From Pontibacter anaerobius (GTDB taxonomy: Bacteria; Bacteroidota; Bacteroidia; Cytophagales; Hymenobacteraceae), in assembly GCF_026241195.1 (NCBI RefSeq), contig NZ_JAPFQO010000002.1:434001-498000 (forward strand): a stretch of DNA of 64,000 bases. The letters are read 5' to 3'. The position numbers and the translations under genes are program-made. The notes under the pieces were generated by a model. The model ran no database searches. It was not told the origin of the DNA and was given only the letters and a program-made list of their open reading frames with translations. Shown piece after piece: positions 53,893 to 63,868 of this stretch (its first letter is position 1; every line of letters starts with the position of its first letter).

Positions 53893-54930
53893 CTAATGAA
53901 TCTCGCGCAGGTCCAGATCGGTTATAAACTTAGGGTTAGCGATTTCCTCCCATTCCCACCCTACGTACTGCAACATCGCATTCAGAAATTTACGCCGTTT
54001 GCAGAGCTGGTCTAAACATGAGGCTTCCGGCAGCTGGAGGGGGATGTTTGCCTCCTCCAGCTGCTTTATCGCTAAATAAGGCTCCTCCAAAGACTTGGGG
54101 CTAGGTGTTATAACCGTAAGCGACTCCAGGAAAGTGGTAATGGCCCGGCGGAGCGGCAACAGCGATTGGTTGGATGGCCTCAAATCTTCGGGTACATAAA
54201 GGAGTAGTATAGAAAGGGCTTCGTCAAGGGATGCCAGGTTAAGCAAAAGCGCCACAGACTTTTCGGAGTGGTAAAAGTAATGCAGTAAGGGGTATGCCAG
54301 GTGCAGCTGCCCTTGTTTGGCAACCTCCAGCGCAAGCCCATCAAAATGCTGCTCCAGGCCTTTAAAATCTTCTCCGTTCCAACTGTTCAGAAGCATTAGC
54401 TGCGGACTGTCTCCAATGGATGCTATGCGTATACTTAGCGACCTCCGCTCCGTGACGGCTGAAAGTATAGGCACCATGTAGGAGATGGCAATAGTGATCA
54501 GGATCAAGCCGGAGAATGATATAAAGGCAGTGTACACACGCCATACATTTGTGCCTCCCTTAAAATCCCCATTGCCTAAAGTAGATAAAGTATAACCAGT
54601 GAAGTATATGCGGTCTATAGCGTTTGCAGGCACCTCGGTCGTACTGGCTACCACTGCGTCTCCATCAGCCAGGTAGATGAGCGAATGGCCTGCCCAAAGC
54701 ATAACCACCCAGCTGAGGATGGTAAACATGATGATGATAATACCGGCCCCGGCTAATGCTTTCCGTGTTTTAAAGAGTTTGCTTAAGCCCAAGAAAATCC
54801 TCCAGATAAACGTAGAGCCTAAGCCACTGACAGGCCCGGCTCCGCGCGGCGCGAAAGTAGTGTACAGCAGATCATACACACCCAGGCAAATAAGCAGGAT
54901 GCCCAGAATAAAGTATAGGACTTCGTCCAT
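53893..54930 (-). CDS. Potassium-channel-like protein with atypical filter
   Basis: A 345-residue protein: three or four N-terminal helices (about residues 5-26, 63-84, 132-155), a pore segment with T117-L-G-N-G-D122, and a cytoplasmic C-terminal domain of about 190 residues rich in Leu. The filter differs from canonical T-V-G-Y-G-D at two places, including the Tyr, so ion selectivity may differ. The frame extends to a TTG at 54966, but the ATG at 54930 opens directly into the first helix. It converges with the GNAT gene with 16 bp between. Confidence 0.8.
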   Translation of the reverse strand: MDEVLYFILGILLICLGVYDLLYTTFAPRGAGPVSGLGSTFIWRIFLGLSKLFKTRKALAGAGIIIIMFTILSWVVMLWAGHSLIYLADGDAVVASTTEVPANAIDRIYFTGYTLSTLGNGDFKGGTNVWRVYTAFISFSGLILITIAISYMVPILSAVTERRSLSIRIASIGDSPQLMLLNSWNGEDFKGLEQHFDGLALEVAKQGQLHLAYPLLHYFYHSEKSVALLLNLASLDEALSILLLYVPEDLRPSNQSLLPLRRAITTFLESLTVITPSPKSLEEPYLAIKQLEEANIPLQLPEASCLDQLCKRRKFLNAMLQYVGWEWEEIANPKFITDLDLREIH

Positions 54931-55039
54931 AAAACAATTAGCTTCTAATTTTAGCTTTTGGAACAAGCAGCTAGTTTATACCTTTACATACCGAGCTTAG
55001 TTGCAGGAGCAGCACTTACAAAGCCCTTTAGCATCTTAA

Positions 55040-56059
55040 ATGGATTCATTAACCCAAATAGTTTTAGGCGCCTCTGTAGGAGAGGCTGTGGCAGGAAAAA
55101 AGCTTGGCAACAAAGCCATGCTGTGGGGAGCCATTGCCGGCACCATTCCGGATCTGGATGTGCTGATGAACCCGTGGCTGAGCCCCGTGCAACAGTTAAG
55201 CTTCCACCGCTCCCTGACTCATTCTTTTTTGTTCGCGGTGGTGATGTCGCCTATACTTGGCTGGCTGCTGCACCGCCTCTACAAAAATGCCACCGCCACC
55301 ACCCGCGACTGGACACTACTGTTTTTTCTTGGCTTCGTAACCCACATACTTTTGGACAGCTGCACCACCTGGGGCACCCAGCTTTTCTGGCCGTTCTCAA
55401 ACTATGGCGTTGCCTTTTACAATGTTTTTGTGGTTGACCCGGCCTACACACTGCCATTCCTGGTGCTGGTTGCAACGGCAGCCTTCTATAACCGGCTCAG
55501 CCCGAAACGCCAGTTCTTAAATTATGCCGGGCTTGCCATCAGTTCGGCTTACCTGCTTTGGTCTTTTATAGGTAAAAGTATGGCCAACCGGGTCTTTGAG
55601 CAAAGTATGAGCAGGCAGGATATCCGCTATACTTCCTACATCAGCAAACCTACGCCCATGAATACGGTTTTCTGGTCTGTTACAGCGGAAGGCGAGGATG
55701 GCTTTTACAACGGGTTTTACTCGCTGCTAGATGAAAACCAGGAAATAACCTATGATTACGAGCCCGCAAACAAAGAGCTCTTAGCACCTTACCGCGGGCA
55801 CCCTGAGCTTGAGCGGCTGCTCCAACTTACCAAGGGGTACTATACTGTAGAGAAAACAGACGATGGAGCCTTATTGATTAATGACCTTCGTTTCGGAAAG
55901 TTTGACGGCTGGAAGAAAAGTGGAGGCGGCTATGTGTTTGTATACAAAGTATGGCAGGACAAGCAGGGCAACCTACAGTTCGAGGAAATAAACAATCGCC
56001 CTAAAGTTGACGGCGAGTACCTGATGTCGTATTGGTCCCGGATCAAAGGACAGCCCTAG
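55040..56059 (+). CDS. Membrane-bound metal-dependent hydrolase (YbcI/DUF457 family)
   Basis: A 339-residue inner-membrane protein. The N-terminus M-D-S-L-T-Q-I-V-L-G-A-S-V-G-E-A and the metal-site motifs G-T-I-P-D-L-D and H-R-S-L-T-H-S (about residues 40-61), then H-I-L-L-D near residue 100, are as in YbcI/YfhO-type hydrolases. Four to five helices end near residue 180; the last 150 residues are soluble. The substrate is unknown. Confidence 0.88.
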   Translation: MDSLTQIVLGASVGEAVAGKKLGNKAMLWGAIAGTIPDLDVLMNPWLSPVQQLSFHRSLTHSFLFAVVMSPILGWLLHRLYKNATATTRDWTLLFFLGFVTHILLDSCTTWGTQLFWPFSNYGVAFYNVFVVDPAYTLPFLVLVATAAFYNRLSPKRQFLNYAGLAISSAYLLWSFIGKSMANRVFEQSMSRQDIRYTSYISKPTPMNTVFWSVTAEGEDGFYNGFYSLLDENQEITYDYEPANKELLAPYRGHPELERLLQLTKGYYTVEKTDDGALLINDLRFGKFDGWKKSGGGYVFVYKVWQDKQGNLQFEEINNRPKVDGEYLMSYWSRIKGQP

Positions 56060-56080
56060 GAAAACGTTTGTCTTAAAAAG

Positions 56081-56809
56081 TCAAAGGCTTTCGTAGAACG
56101 CCAGAGCTTTTGCCCACCCACTAGCTGTGCCTAAATTTATACGCTCTGATGCAATATATGCCTCCACTTCTTTTTGTTTATTGGGTAGTGCTTTCAGCAG
56201 GTTCCTTTTAGATAGCTTCACGTTTTTCACTGCGTTGCCAGGCGTGATCAGGTAATAGTCTTCTTTATAGACAAACTCATCCTGCGTTCTGTTGGCACTA
56301 TAGCTCTCCTGGTAACTTGCCTTTAGCAATGTTTTTTGGGGCATCAAATAAAGCTTTACCTTATCCCCTTCGTAGATTGATATGGCAAGTCTCTGCGCCA
56401 GCTGCAGATCTGCTGCACCCATTGCATCAGCACGCTTCATAACATACGTTTGATGCGTCAGGCTGTCCTGTAACTCTAATTGGTTAACTTTTACAGGCAA
56501 GGCTTCATATACCTTTCCCTCGGAGTTTTTGATTAGTAGCTTGTTGTCATATAAATCATACTTAACATTCACGTCCTCAAAGACAAGGTTACCCATATAG
56601 ATTTTTGCTTTACACCATTCATTTCTGAAGAATGGATTGCCTTTCACGCCTGCATACCTGTTATCGAAGAGCCGCACGGCAGAACTGGTACCATCGGTGC
56701 CAAGGAGCCTCAGGTTATTATCTGCTTCTAAACCGGACAGCCTGGTAGACTGTGCCAAAACAAGCTGGCCGGAGAAGGCGAGTAGCAGGAGCAAATACAT
56801 TATTTTCAT
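56081..56809 (-). CDS. Hypothetical exported protein
   Basis: A 242-residue protein with a clear signal peptide (1-19, L-V-L-A-Q). The mature part has V-K-G-N-P-F-F and a Lys-rich strand pattern (V-Y-E-A-L-P-V-K-V-N-Q-L-E-L). I do not recognise a family. It converges with the DUF457-type gene (21-bp gap) and probably forms a transcript of its own. Confidence 0.7.
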   Translation of the reverse strand: MKIMYLLLLLAFSGQLVLAQSTRLSGLEADNNLRLLGTDGTSSAVRLFDNRYAGVKGNPFFRNEWCKAKIYMGNLVFEDVNVKYDLYDNKLLIKNSEGKVYEALPVKVNQLELQDSLTHQTYVMKRADAMGAADLQLAQRLAISIYEGDKVKLYLMPQKTLLKASYQESYSANRTQDEFVYKEDYYLITPGNAVKNVKLSKRNLLKALPNKQKEVEAYIASERINLGTASGWAKALAFYESL

Positions 56810-56983
56810 AGCAACAATTTAAGTTATAAAGCATAAAGTGAGCCATCAACTACAGTAAGTTAAGATTATTAGCGGTAACTATCAATTCTAGCCGCACTAT
56901 ACATTTTATACTTATATTAGCCTTCAGATAGCGATATCATTGTAACATTTTTATTAAAGCGTTTTGAAATAACTATAAACTAT

Positions 56984-57754
56984 ATGGCACAAAACAGATG
57001 GCAGCTGACAGGTAAAAGAGCAGTGGTAACCGGGGGATCTAAGGGAATAGGTGAAGCAACCGTAGAGGAACTTCTGGGTCTGGGCGCTGAGGTGCTTGCG
57101 ATAGCCCGCAAACAGGAAGACCTGGACAAGCTGAAGGCAAAGCACCCGGAGCGCCTGCATACCTTGTCTGCAGACGTGAGTCAGGCGGAAGGCCGAACAG
57201 CCGTGGCCAGCTGGGTGCAGCAGGAGTGGGGGCTGCTCGATATCCTGGTGAACAATGCCGGCACCAATATACGCAAGCCAACTGAAGCGTATACTTCTGA
57301 GGAGTATAGCTTTATCATGCAAACCAACCTACAGTCAGCTTTTGAGCTGAACAGGCTCTTGTACCCTATGCTGCAGAAGTCGGAACAGGGCAATATTGTG
57401 CATGTTACCTCTGTGGCGGGTTTAGTGCATGTGCGCACCGGCAGCATCTATGGCATGACCAAGGCCGCCCTTACGCAGCTAACCAGAAACCTGGCTGTGG
57501 AATGGGCAAAAGATGGCATACGGGTTAATGCCGTGGCCCCTTGGTACATCAGCACACCGTTGGCGCAAACAGTGCTGCAGAACCCTGATTTCTACAACAA
57601 CGTCATCAGCCGGACACCGATGCAGCAAATTGGCAAACCGGAAGATGTAGCCGGTGCCGTGGCGTTTCTGTGCCTGCCAGCCGCAGCGTACATTACCGGC
57701 CAAACCTTAGCTGTAGATGGTGGTTTTACCGTGAATGGTTTTCACCCGCTCTAG
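56984..57754 (+). CDS. SDR oxidoreductase, tropinone-reductase-like
   Basis: A 256-residue classical SDR with T-G-G-S-K-G-I-G (about 17-24), N-N-A-G-T-N, catalytic S-V-A-G and Y-G-M-T-K-A-A, and the C-terminal D-G-G-F-T-V. N-x-R-K-P after the N-N-A-G motif is typical for the tropinone-reductase-like group. The true substrate is unknown. It stands alone. Confidence 0.92.
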   Translation: MAQNRWQLTGKRAVVTGGSKGIGEATVEELLGLGAEVLAIARKQEDLDKLKAKHPERLHTLSADVSQAEGRTAVASWVQQEWGLLDILVNNAGTNIRKPTEAYTSEEYSFIMQTNLQSAFELNRLLYPMLQKSEQGNIVHVTSVAGLVHVRTGSIYGMTKAALTQLTRNLAVEWAKDGIRVNAVAPWYISTPLAQTVLQNPDFYNNVISRTPMQQIGKPEDVAGAVAFLCLPAAAYITGQTLAVDGGFTVNGFHPL

Positions 57755-57801
57755 TCTTTTGCCCTAACAGGGACCACCGTAATATTGCTACCAGAATAGT
57801 G

Positions 57802-57830
57802 TTGAATGTCAGCAAAAATGCTTATTTTTG
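57802..57830 (+). promoter_or_regulatory. Possible promoter of the small lipoprotein gene
   Basis: TTG (57802-57804), 18 nt, TATTTTTG (57823-57830). The -7 box is perfect and the -33 box is partial. It would give a 5' leader of about 50 nt. Confidence 0.45.
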
Positions 57831-57885
57831 TATGATATGGATTTGAGTGCCCCACTATTGCAAAAGGGTCTCATAAACTAACCCC

Positions 57886-58128
57886 ATGACAAACAAAAAA
57901 CCACTTTTCATACTTGGCTTTGCGCTGCTTTCCGCTTCTATAGTTTCCTGTAAACCAGCTTGTCCGATCACGGTGTGTCATGTCCGCATGGAGCATATCC
58001 ATGGCGAACAGGAGTACCGCGGACAGCCTATCTGGAAAAAACAAAACCCGAAAATAGGGGAGAAACTGGACAAGGTTTCGCAGGAAAAAACACACGAGGG
58101 GCACTCTAAAGCCAAAAATAAGGAATAA
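57886..58128 (+). CDS. Small Cys/His-containing lipoprotein
   Basis: An 80-residue protein with lipobox S-A-S-I-V-S-C22. The mature part has C-P-I-T-V-C-H followed by H-I-H-G within 10 residues, then Y-R-G and a Lys/Glu-rich tail. The Cys/His cluster could bind metal. No family is recognised. It lies 78 bp before gyrA and has its own promoter-like boxes. Base composition and a plausible signal peptide support a real gene. Confidence 0.75.
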   Translation: MTNKKPLFILGFALLSASIVSCKPACPITVCHVRMEHIHGEQEYRGQPIWKKQNPKIGEKLDKVSQEKTHEGHSKAKNKE

Positions 58129-58206
58129 GCTATATAGGCGGTAAGGCCATTTTTGCCTAACTTGCCCTTTCTATCACACCATTTACATTATTTTAGACCT
58201 TTTAAC

Positions 58207-60756
58207 ATGCAAGAAGGCGAACGAATAATACCGATCAACATTGAAGACGAAATGCGCGGTGCGTACATCGACTACTCAATGTCTGTTATCATTTCCAGAG
58301 CCTTACCCGATGTTCGGGATGGATTAAAGCCGGTACACCGCCGCGTGCTGTACGGTATGTCTGAACTGGGGGTATCCTATAACAAGGCCTACAAAAAATC
58401 TGCCCGTATCGTAGGGGAGGTGCTCGGTAAGTACCACCCGCACGGTGACTCTTCGGTTTACGAAACCATGGTGCGTATGGCCCAGGACTGGTCGCTACGC
58501 TACCCGCTGGTAGACGGACAGGGCAACTACGGCTCCATTGACGGGGACTCCCCGGCAGCCATGCGTTATACCGAGGCACGCCTCAAGCGCATTGCCGATG
58601 AGCTGCTGGCTGACCTGGAGAAGAATACGGTAGATTTTGTACCAAACTTCGACGACTCGCTGAAAGAGCCGAGCGTTATGCCAGCCAAACTACCGAACCT
58701 GCTGATCAACGGCACATCCGGTATTGCGGTAGGTATGGCTACCAACATGGCGCCGCACAACCTCACAGAGGTGGTGAACGGTATCATAGCCTTTATCGAT
58801 AACAACGATATTACCATAGCGGAACTGATGCAGCACATCACTGCACCTGACTTCCCGACTGGAGGCATTATTCACGGCTATGACGGCGTTAAGTCTGCTT
58901 TCGAGACAGGTCGTGGACGTGTGCTGATGCGGGGCCGCGCTAACTTCGAGACAACGCCGAGTGGTAAGGAGCAGATCATTGTAACTGAGATCCCTTACAT
59001 GGTGAACAAAGCCTCTCTGATCGAAAAAACGGCTGCGCTCATAAACGATAAGAAGATTGAAGGCATCGCCGATCTGCGTGATGAGTCTGACCGTGACGGT
59101 TTGCGTATTGTGTACGACCTAAAGCGTGACGCAATACCGAATGTGGTACTGAACAACCTTTATAAGTATACGCAGCTGCAGTCATCCTTTGGCGTGAACA
59201 ACGTGGCCCTGGTTAAAGGACGCCCGATGACGCTGAACCTGAAGGATCTGATCAAGCACTTCGTTGATCACCGGCATGAGGTAGTTATCCGCAGAACGCA
59301 GTACGAACTGGATGAGGCGAAGAAACGCGCTCACATCCTGGAAGGCTTGCTAATTGCACTGGATAACCTGGACGAGGTGATCAACCTGATCCGCTCGTCT
59401 CGTGACCCGGAGATTGCCCGTAATGGCTTGATGGAGCGCTTCGCACTTAGCGAGATACAGGCCCGCGCCATTCTGGATATGCGTCTGCAGCGCCTCACCG
59501 GCCTGGAGCGCGACAAGATACAGGCGGAGTACCAGGAGATCATGAAACTGATCGATTACCTGACTTCCATTCTGAACGATGAGGGTCTGCGCATGCAGAT
59601 CATCAAAGATGAGCTGACGGAAATAAGAGATCGTTACGGTGATGGCCGCCGCACCGGCATTGAGGCCAGCACCGGCGACATCTCTTACGAAGACATGATC
59701 CCGGAGGAGAATATGGTTATCACCATCTCCCACGAGGGATATATCAAGCGTACCTCCCTGAACGAGTACCGCAGCCAGAGCCGTGGTGGCGTAGGCTCCA
59801 GGGGAGTGGCTGCATCCAAAGAAAGTGACTTTACCGAGCACCTGTTCGTAGCCAATACACACCACCACATGCTGTTCTTCACAGAATTCGGGCGTGTGTT
59901 CTGGCTGAAGGTTTACGAGATTCCGGAAGGAGGGAAGACCACCAAGGGTCGCGCCATCCAGAACCTCATCCAGATCGAGAAAGACGATAATGTGCGCGCC
60001 GTGTTGAACGTGCATGACCTGAAAAACCAGGACTACGTACTCAACCACAACCTGGTATTTATCACGGAGCAGGGCACTATCAAGAAAACTGTGCTGGAGG
60101 CGTATTCCCGACCAAGAACAAACGGCATTAACGCCATATCAATCAACGAGGGCGACCGTTTGCTGGACGTTCAGCTGACGAATACCACCAGCGAGATCGT
60201 GATTGCGCTGGAGTCGGGTAGGGCCATCCGCTTTAACGAGACCCAGGTGCGCCCAATGGGCCGTACAGCCGCCGGTGTACGCGCCGTTACGTTGGCCGGA
60301 CCGGACGATAAGGTTATTGGTATGGTTTGTGTAGAGAATGAGGACACCAACTTGTTGGTAGTTTCTGAGAAAGGCTTCGGCAAGCGCTCCCTTCTGGAGG
60401 AATACCGCATCACGAACCGTGGCGGCAAGGGAGTGAAGACGATGAACATTACCGATAAAACAGGTAAACTTGTAGCGATTAAAGGCGTAATCGATAGCGA
60501 CGACCTGATGATCATTAACCGGTCAGGCATTACGATCAGATTGCGTGTTAGCGATCTTCGCGTGATCGGTCGTGCTACACAGGGTGTTCGTCTGATAAAG
60601 CTAAACGAAGGCGACCAGATCTCATCGGTAGCAAAAGTAGAGGTAGAAAATGAGGAGGATGTAGAAGAGGCGGTGCTGGAGCAATCCGAGCCAAGCCCGG
60701 AAGATACGCTGCAGCCAGACTCTATGATAGACCCTGATGCTACAGAAGAAGCCTAA
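58207..60756 (+). CDS. gyrA: DNA gyrase subunit A
   Basis: Breaks and rejoins DNA to add negative supercoils. The protein is 849 residues. The quinolone-resistance region reads H-P-H-G-D-S82-S-V-Y-E86, equal to Ser83/Asp87 of E. coli GyrA in wild-type-like form. The active Tyr is in A-M-R-Y121-T. The C-terminal beta-pinwheel with repeated G-R-x-I-R/G-K-R blocks includes a GyrA box-like Q-S-R-G-G-V-G. The ATG at 58207 matches the family start; an upstream in-frame ATG at 58153 would add 18 odd residues. Only one AAGTATA word is inside. Confidence 0.97.
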   Translation: MQEGERIIPINIEDEMRGAYIDYSMSVIISRALPDVRDGLKPVHRRVLYGMSELGVSYNKAYKKSARIVGEVLGKYHPHGDSSVYETMVRMAQDWSLRYPLVDGQGNYGSIDGDSPAAMRYTEARLKRIADELLADLEKNTVDFVPNFDDSLKEPSVMPAKLPNLLINGTSGIAVGMATNMAPHNLTEVVNGIIAFIDNNDITIAELMQHITAPDFPTGGIIHGYDGVKSAFETGRGRVLMRGRANFETTPSGKEQIIVTEIPYMVNKASLIEKTAALINDKKIEGIADLRDESDRDGLRIVYDLKRDAIPNVVLNNLYKYTQLQSSFGVNNVALVKGRPMTLNLKDLIKHFVDHRHEVVIRRTQYELDEAKKRAHILEGLLIALDNLDEVINLIRSSRDPEIARNGLMERFALSEIQARAILDMRLQRLTGLERDKIQAEYQEIMKLIDYLTSILNDEGLRMQIIKDELTEIRDRYGDGRRTGIEASTGDISYEDMIPEENMVITISHEGYIKRTSLNEYRSQSRGGVGSRGVAASKESDFTEHLFVANTHHHMLFFTEFGRVFWLKVYEIPEGGKTTKGRAIQNLIQIEKDDNVRAVLNVHDLKNQDYVLNHNLVFITEQGTIKKTVLEAYSRPRTNGINAISINEGDRLLDVQLTNTTSEIVIALESGRAIRFNETQVRPMGRTAAGVRAVTLAGPDDKVIGMVCVENEDTNLLVVSEKGFGKRSLLEEYRITNRGGKGVKTMNITDKTGKLVAIKGVIDSDDLMIINRSGITIRLRVSDLRVIGRATQGVRLIKLNEGDQISSVAKVEVENEEDVEEAVLEQSEPSPEDTLQPDSMIDPDATEEA

Positions 60757-60825
60757 ATTACTAGTAACGAATTATTTAGAAGTATAATACGTTAAGCAAA
60801 AAACCACACAAACCATTATTTAAGT

Positions 60826-61956
60826 ATGAAAAAAGTACTTTTGACAGCCTTAGTAGCCGGTACCATTTCGGTTGCAAGCGCTCAAAACTCGGCTGTGAAC
60901 AGTGCAGTCCTTAACCACAAGAATGGTACGCTTGACAAAGCACTGACTGACATTGAGAAAGCCACCGAGCATAAAAAAACAAAGGATAAAGCGAAGACCT
61001 GGTTCTACCGTGGCGTGATTTATCAGGACATGATCGGCAACCCGATCTACGGTAAACTGACCGATGAGAATACCCCAATCGTAATTCTGGAGTCGTTTGA
61101 TAAGGCTGTAGAACTGGACGGTGAAAATGGTGAGTATGGCAAGCAGGTGCCGGAGCGCAAGCAGATGCTGTATGGCCAGGTACTGAACCAGGCTGTAGAG
61201 TTCCACAATAACCAGGACTGGCCAAATGCCATCCAGAAGTATGAACTGGCGCACAAAATAAGCCCTCAGGATACAACTGCCGTACTTTATGCGGCTTATG
61301 CTTCCACAGCAGACAAAAAGTATGACCAGGCAATTGGTTTTTACGACGAGCTGCTGAAAATGAACCACAAAACGGAAGACGTTTACAAAGCCAAAGTACA
61401 GCTGCAGCAGGCCACTGAGGCTAGCGACGATGCCGTAATGGCAACGTTGGCGGCAGGCCTTGAGGAGCACCCGAACAGTGTGTACCTGATGCAGGAAGAA
61501 CTGAAGTACTACCTGAAAAACGACCGCGCTGACGAAGCAATGGCAAAACTGGACAAAGCAATCGAAGCTGATCCTAAAAACGCAAGCCTTTATGCAGTAA
61601 AAGGTAACTTGCTGGAGCGTAAGAAGGATCTGGACGGAGCACGTGCAGTATACAAAAAAGCCATTGAGGCAGACCCAACTAACTTTGACGCATACTATAA
61701 CTTAGGTGTTTTAGAGTACAACAGAGGTGCTGAGGTAAACAACAAGGCCGCTAAAATGGACTATGCAACTTACCAGAAGAAAGGTAAAGCTGTAGAGGCT
61801 GAGGCTAAGAAGTATTATCAGTCAGCTTTGCCATACTTTGAGAAAGCACATGAGATTCAGCCTGAAGACAAGGCGACTATGCAAAACCTGGTAAACGTGT
61901 ATACACGCCTGGGACGTAAAGCTGATGCAGAGAAGATATCCGCTAAGCTTAACTAA
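60826..61956 (+). CDS. Exported TPR-repeat protein
   Basis: A 376-residue protein with a signal peptide (1-19, V-A-S-A-Q). Tetratricopeptide repeats span most of it; the clearest are about residues 230-262 and 264-297 (A-x-Y-x-N-L-G-V-L-E-Y). It probably serves as an adaptor in the periplasm or at the envelope. It starts 69 bp after gyrA and has its own terminator. Confidence 0.88.
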   Translation: MKKVLLTALVAGTISVASAQNSAVNSAVLNHKNGTLDKALTDIEKATEHKKTKDKAKTWFYRGVIYQDMIGNPIYGKLTDENTPIVILESFDKAVELDGENGEYGKQVPERKQMLYGQVLNQAVEFHNNQDWPNAIQKYELAHKISPQDTTAVLYAAYASTADKKYDQAIGFYDELLKMNHKTEDVYKAKVQLQQATEASDDAVMATLAAGLEEHPNSVYLMQEELKYYLKNDRADEAMAKLDKAIEADPKNASLYAVKGNLLERKKDLDGARAVYKKAIEADPTNFDAYYNLGVLEYNRGAEVNNKAAKMDYATYQKKGKAVEAEAKKYYQSALPYFEKAHEIQPEDKATMQNLVNVYTRLGRKADAEKISAKLN

Positions 61957-62370
61957 GAAATAGAATAGATTAAGATATAAAAAAGGAGAGGCCTGAAAGC
62001 TTCTCCTTTTTTTGTGCTACTATATTTTAAAAGGCAAAGGAGTAGAGTTATACATAATTTGTAAAGGTCTATGCAGCTATAAACATCCATTACTTAACAT
62101 AATATAGATTATAAGACTTATAATGTACGATGAATATTTATCTATTTTAAGTGTCACTTATAATGTACTTTATGTTAAATAGTGAAATAGATAATAGTTG
62201 CCTATAATAATAGGCAATGCGCATAACCAAGTATAAACACACAACAAATTCTCCTCCAATTCACCCGCTCGCAACTAAACATTTTTCTACTCCGTTCAAA
62301 TTAAAAATTTAACATTCCTTATATAGGCCCTCCATTACAGCCTGCATAGGGAGCTAAAAACAGAACTACT
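61957..62370. other. AT-rich intergenic region before the M48 protease
   Basis: This 414-bp spacer holds the terminator of the TPR gene at its left. Beyond about 62030 it is very AT-rich. A 13-bp direct repeat ACTTATAATGTAC occurs at 62116-62128 and 62156-62168 (40 bp start to start, about four helical turns), with an inverted TTAACATA/TATGTTAA pair around it. This could be a regulator or nucleoid-protein site. No open frame or RNA fold was recognised. Confidence 0.5.
61981..62013 (+). terminator. Intrinsic terminator after the TPR gene
   Basis: Arms 61981-61992 and 61999-62010 (12 bp, one mismatch) with a T-run of 7. Confidence 0.87.
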
Positions 62371-63816
62371 ATGAAAAAAAATATTTTGGTCGCAAGTATA
62401 GGTATTATCCTGATGCTGTTCAATTCCTGCTCTACCAATCCGGTTACGGGTAAAAAAGACCTCGTACTGATGTCTGAGGAACAGGAAATTGCACTAGGTG
62501 CGCAGACAGACCCGGCAGTAATAGCGCAATTCGGACTATACGATGATAAGTCACTGCAACAGTTTATTCAGCAAAAAGGCCAGGCTATGGCCGCTGTCTC
62601 GCATCGCCCGGACCTCAAGTATGAGTTTAAGATCGTAGACTCCCCGGTAATAAATGCCTTTGCGCTACCTGGCGGCTACGTTTACTTTACGCGTGGCATA
62701 ATGGCGCATTTCAATAACGAGGCGCAGTTTGCAGGTGTACTCGGCCATGAAATAGGCCACATCACGGCACGCCATTCGGTACAACAGCAGTCTAAGGCCA
62801 CGCTGGCACAGCTCGGGCTAATTGCCGGTATGGTAATATCGCCAGAGTTTGCGCAGTTCGGCGATGTAGCCTCACAAGGTCTAGGCTTGCTTTTCTTAAA
62901 GTTCGGACGTGACGACGAGCGGGAGTCGGATGAGCTCGGCGTAGAATATTCTACTAAAATCGGTTATGACGCAGCTGAGATGGCCGATTTCTTCCTGACG
63001 CTACAGCGGCAGCAGGCAGCAAACGGTGCTGCTATCCCAGACTTCCTCTCAACACACCCTAACCCGGGCGATCGCTATACCACTGTGCATGAACTGGCAG
63101 CGCAATGGAAGAAAAAGGAAAACCTGACAACTGCCCAGGTAGAGCGCAACAGTTACCTGAAACGTATTGACGGAATGGTATATGGCGAAGACCCTCGGCA
63201 AGGCTTTGTAGAAAACAGCGTATTTTACCATCCGGAGCTAAAGTTCAGGTTCCCGATACCCACTGACTGGGGTTATATGAACTCCCCGCAGGTGTTCCAA
63301 ATGGCACCAAAAGACGGTAAAGCAATGATGAACCTGATGCTGGTACCCGGCGAAACACTGGAGGAAGCAGCGCAGAAGCTAATGCAGGGTTATAACCTAC
63401 AGCCAGTTGAGTCTAAGAGTGTAACTGTAAATGGCCTGCCCGCACTTGCCATTGTTGCCGACCAGCAACAGCAACAACAGCAGCAGCAGGTCATCCGGAC
63501 ACTGACGTACCTGATCCGTTACAATGGTAATAACTATAGCCTCATGGGCATCACGACTGCGGATAACTTTAACAGCTATTTCCAGACCTTCAGTAATACC
63601 ATGCAAAATTTTGCGGAGCTTACTGAGGCGGATAAACTGAGTCGAAAACCAGAGCGTATTAATGTTGAAACGGTGCAACAGACGGCAACGCTGGCACAGA
63701 TCTTCCAAAAGTATAATGTACCGAGTGACCGCAGGGATGAGCTAGCTATACTAAACGGAATGGAACTGACAGATCGGGTTGAAAGCGGCACAATGATCAA
63801 ACTTATATCCAAATAA
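62371..63816 (+). CDS. M48-family zinc metalloprotease lipoprotein (BepA/LoiP-like)
   Basis: Periplasmic protease of 481 residues. Its lipobox is at Cys20 (L-F-N-S-C), the zinc site is H126-E-I-G-H130 and the third ligand Glu lies in E-S-D-E-L-G (about residue 190). S-T-H-P-N-P-G-D-R is another M48 hallmark. The C-terminal half has a nine-Gln run (63468-63494, mixed CAG/CAA codons) and ends in a LysM-like segment (T-L-A-Q-I-F-Q-K-Y-N). Such proteases maintain outer-membrane proteins. Four AAGTATA-type words flank or lie inside. Confidence 0.93.
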   Translation: MKKNILVASIGIILMLFNSCSTNPVTGKKDLVLMSEEQEIALGAQTDPAVIAQFGLYDDKSLQQFIQQKGQAMAAVSHRPDLKYEFKIVDSPVINAFALPGGYVYFTRGIMAHFNNEAQFAGVLGHEIGHITARHSVQQQSKATLAQLGLIAGMVISPEFAQFGDVASQGLGLLFLKFGRDDERESDELGVEYSTKIGYDAAEMADFFLTLQRQQAANGAAIPDFLSTHPNPGDRYTTVHELAAQWKKKENLTTAQVERNSYLKRIDGMVYGEDPRQGFVENSVFYHPELKFRFPIPTDWGYMNSPQVFQMAPKDGKAMMNLMLVPGETLEEAAQKLMQGYNLQPVESKSVTVNGLPALAIVADQQQQQQQQQVIRTLTYLIRYNGNNYSLMGITTADNFNSYFQTFSNTMQNFAELTEADKLSRKPERINVETVQQTATLAQIFQKYNVPSDRRDELAILNGMELTDRVESGTMIKLISK

Positions 63817-63833
63817 AGTAATAGGTTTATACC

Positions 63834-63868
63834 AGAGCCTCACCTAAACAAAGTGGGGCTCTTTTTTA
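63834..63868 (+). terminator. Terminator after the M48 protease
   Basis: Ten-bp arms with one wobble pair (63834-63843, 63853-63862) and a T-run. The remaining bases to 64000 are AT-rich with two AAGTATA/TATACT-type words and no gene start seen. Confidence 0.85.

Noticed and set aside
59350..60048. Antisense frame of 232 codons in gyrA
   Set aside because: Shadow of a conserved gene with no ribosome-binding site or family features.
63468..63494. Gln-codon run in the M48 protease as a phase-variable repeat
   Set aside because: The run mixes CAG and CAA and any slippage by whole codons would keep the frame; it looks like a simple low-complexity stretch.
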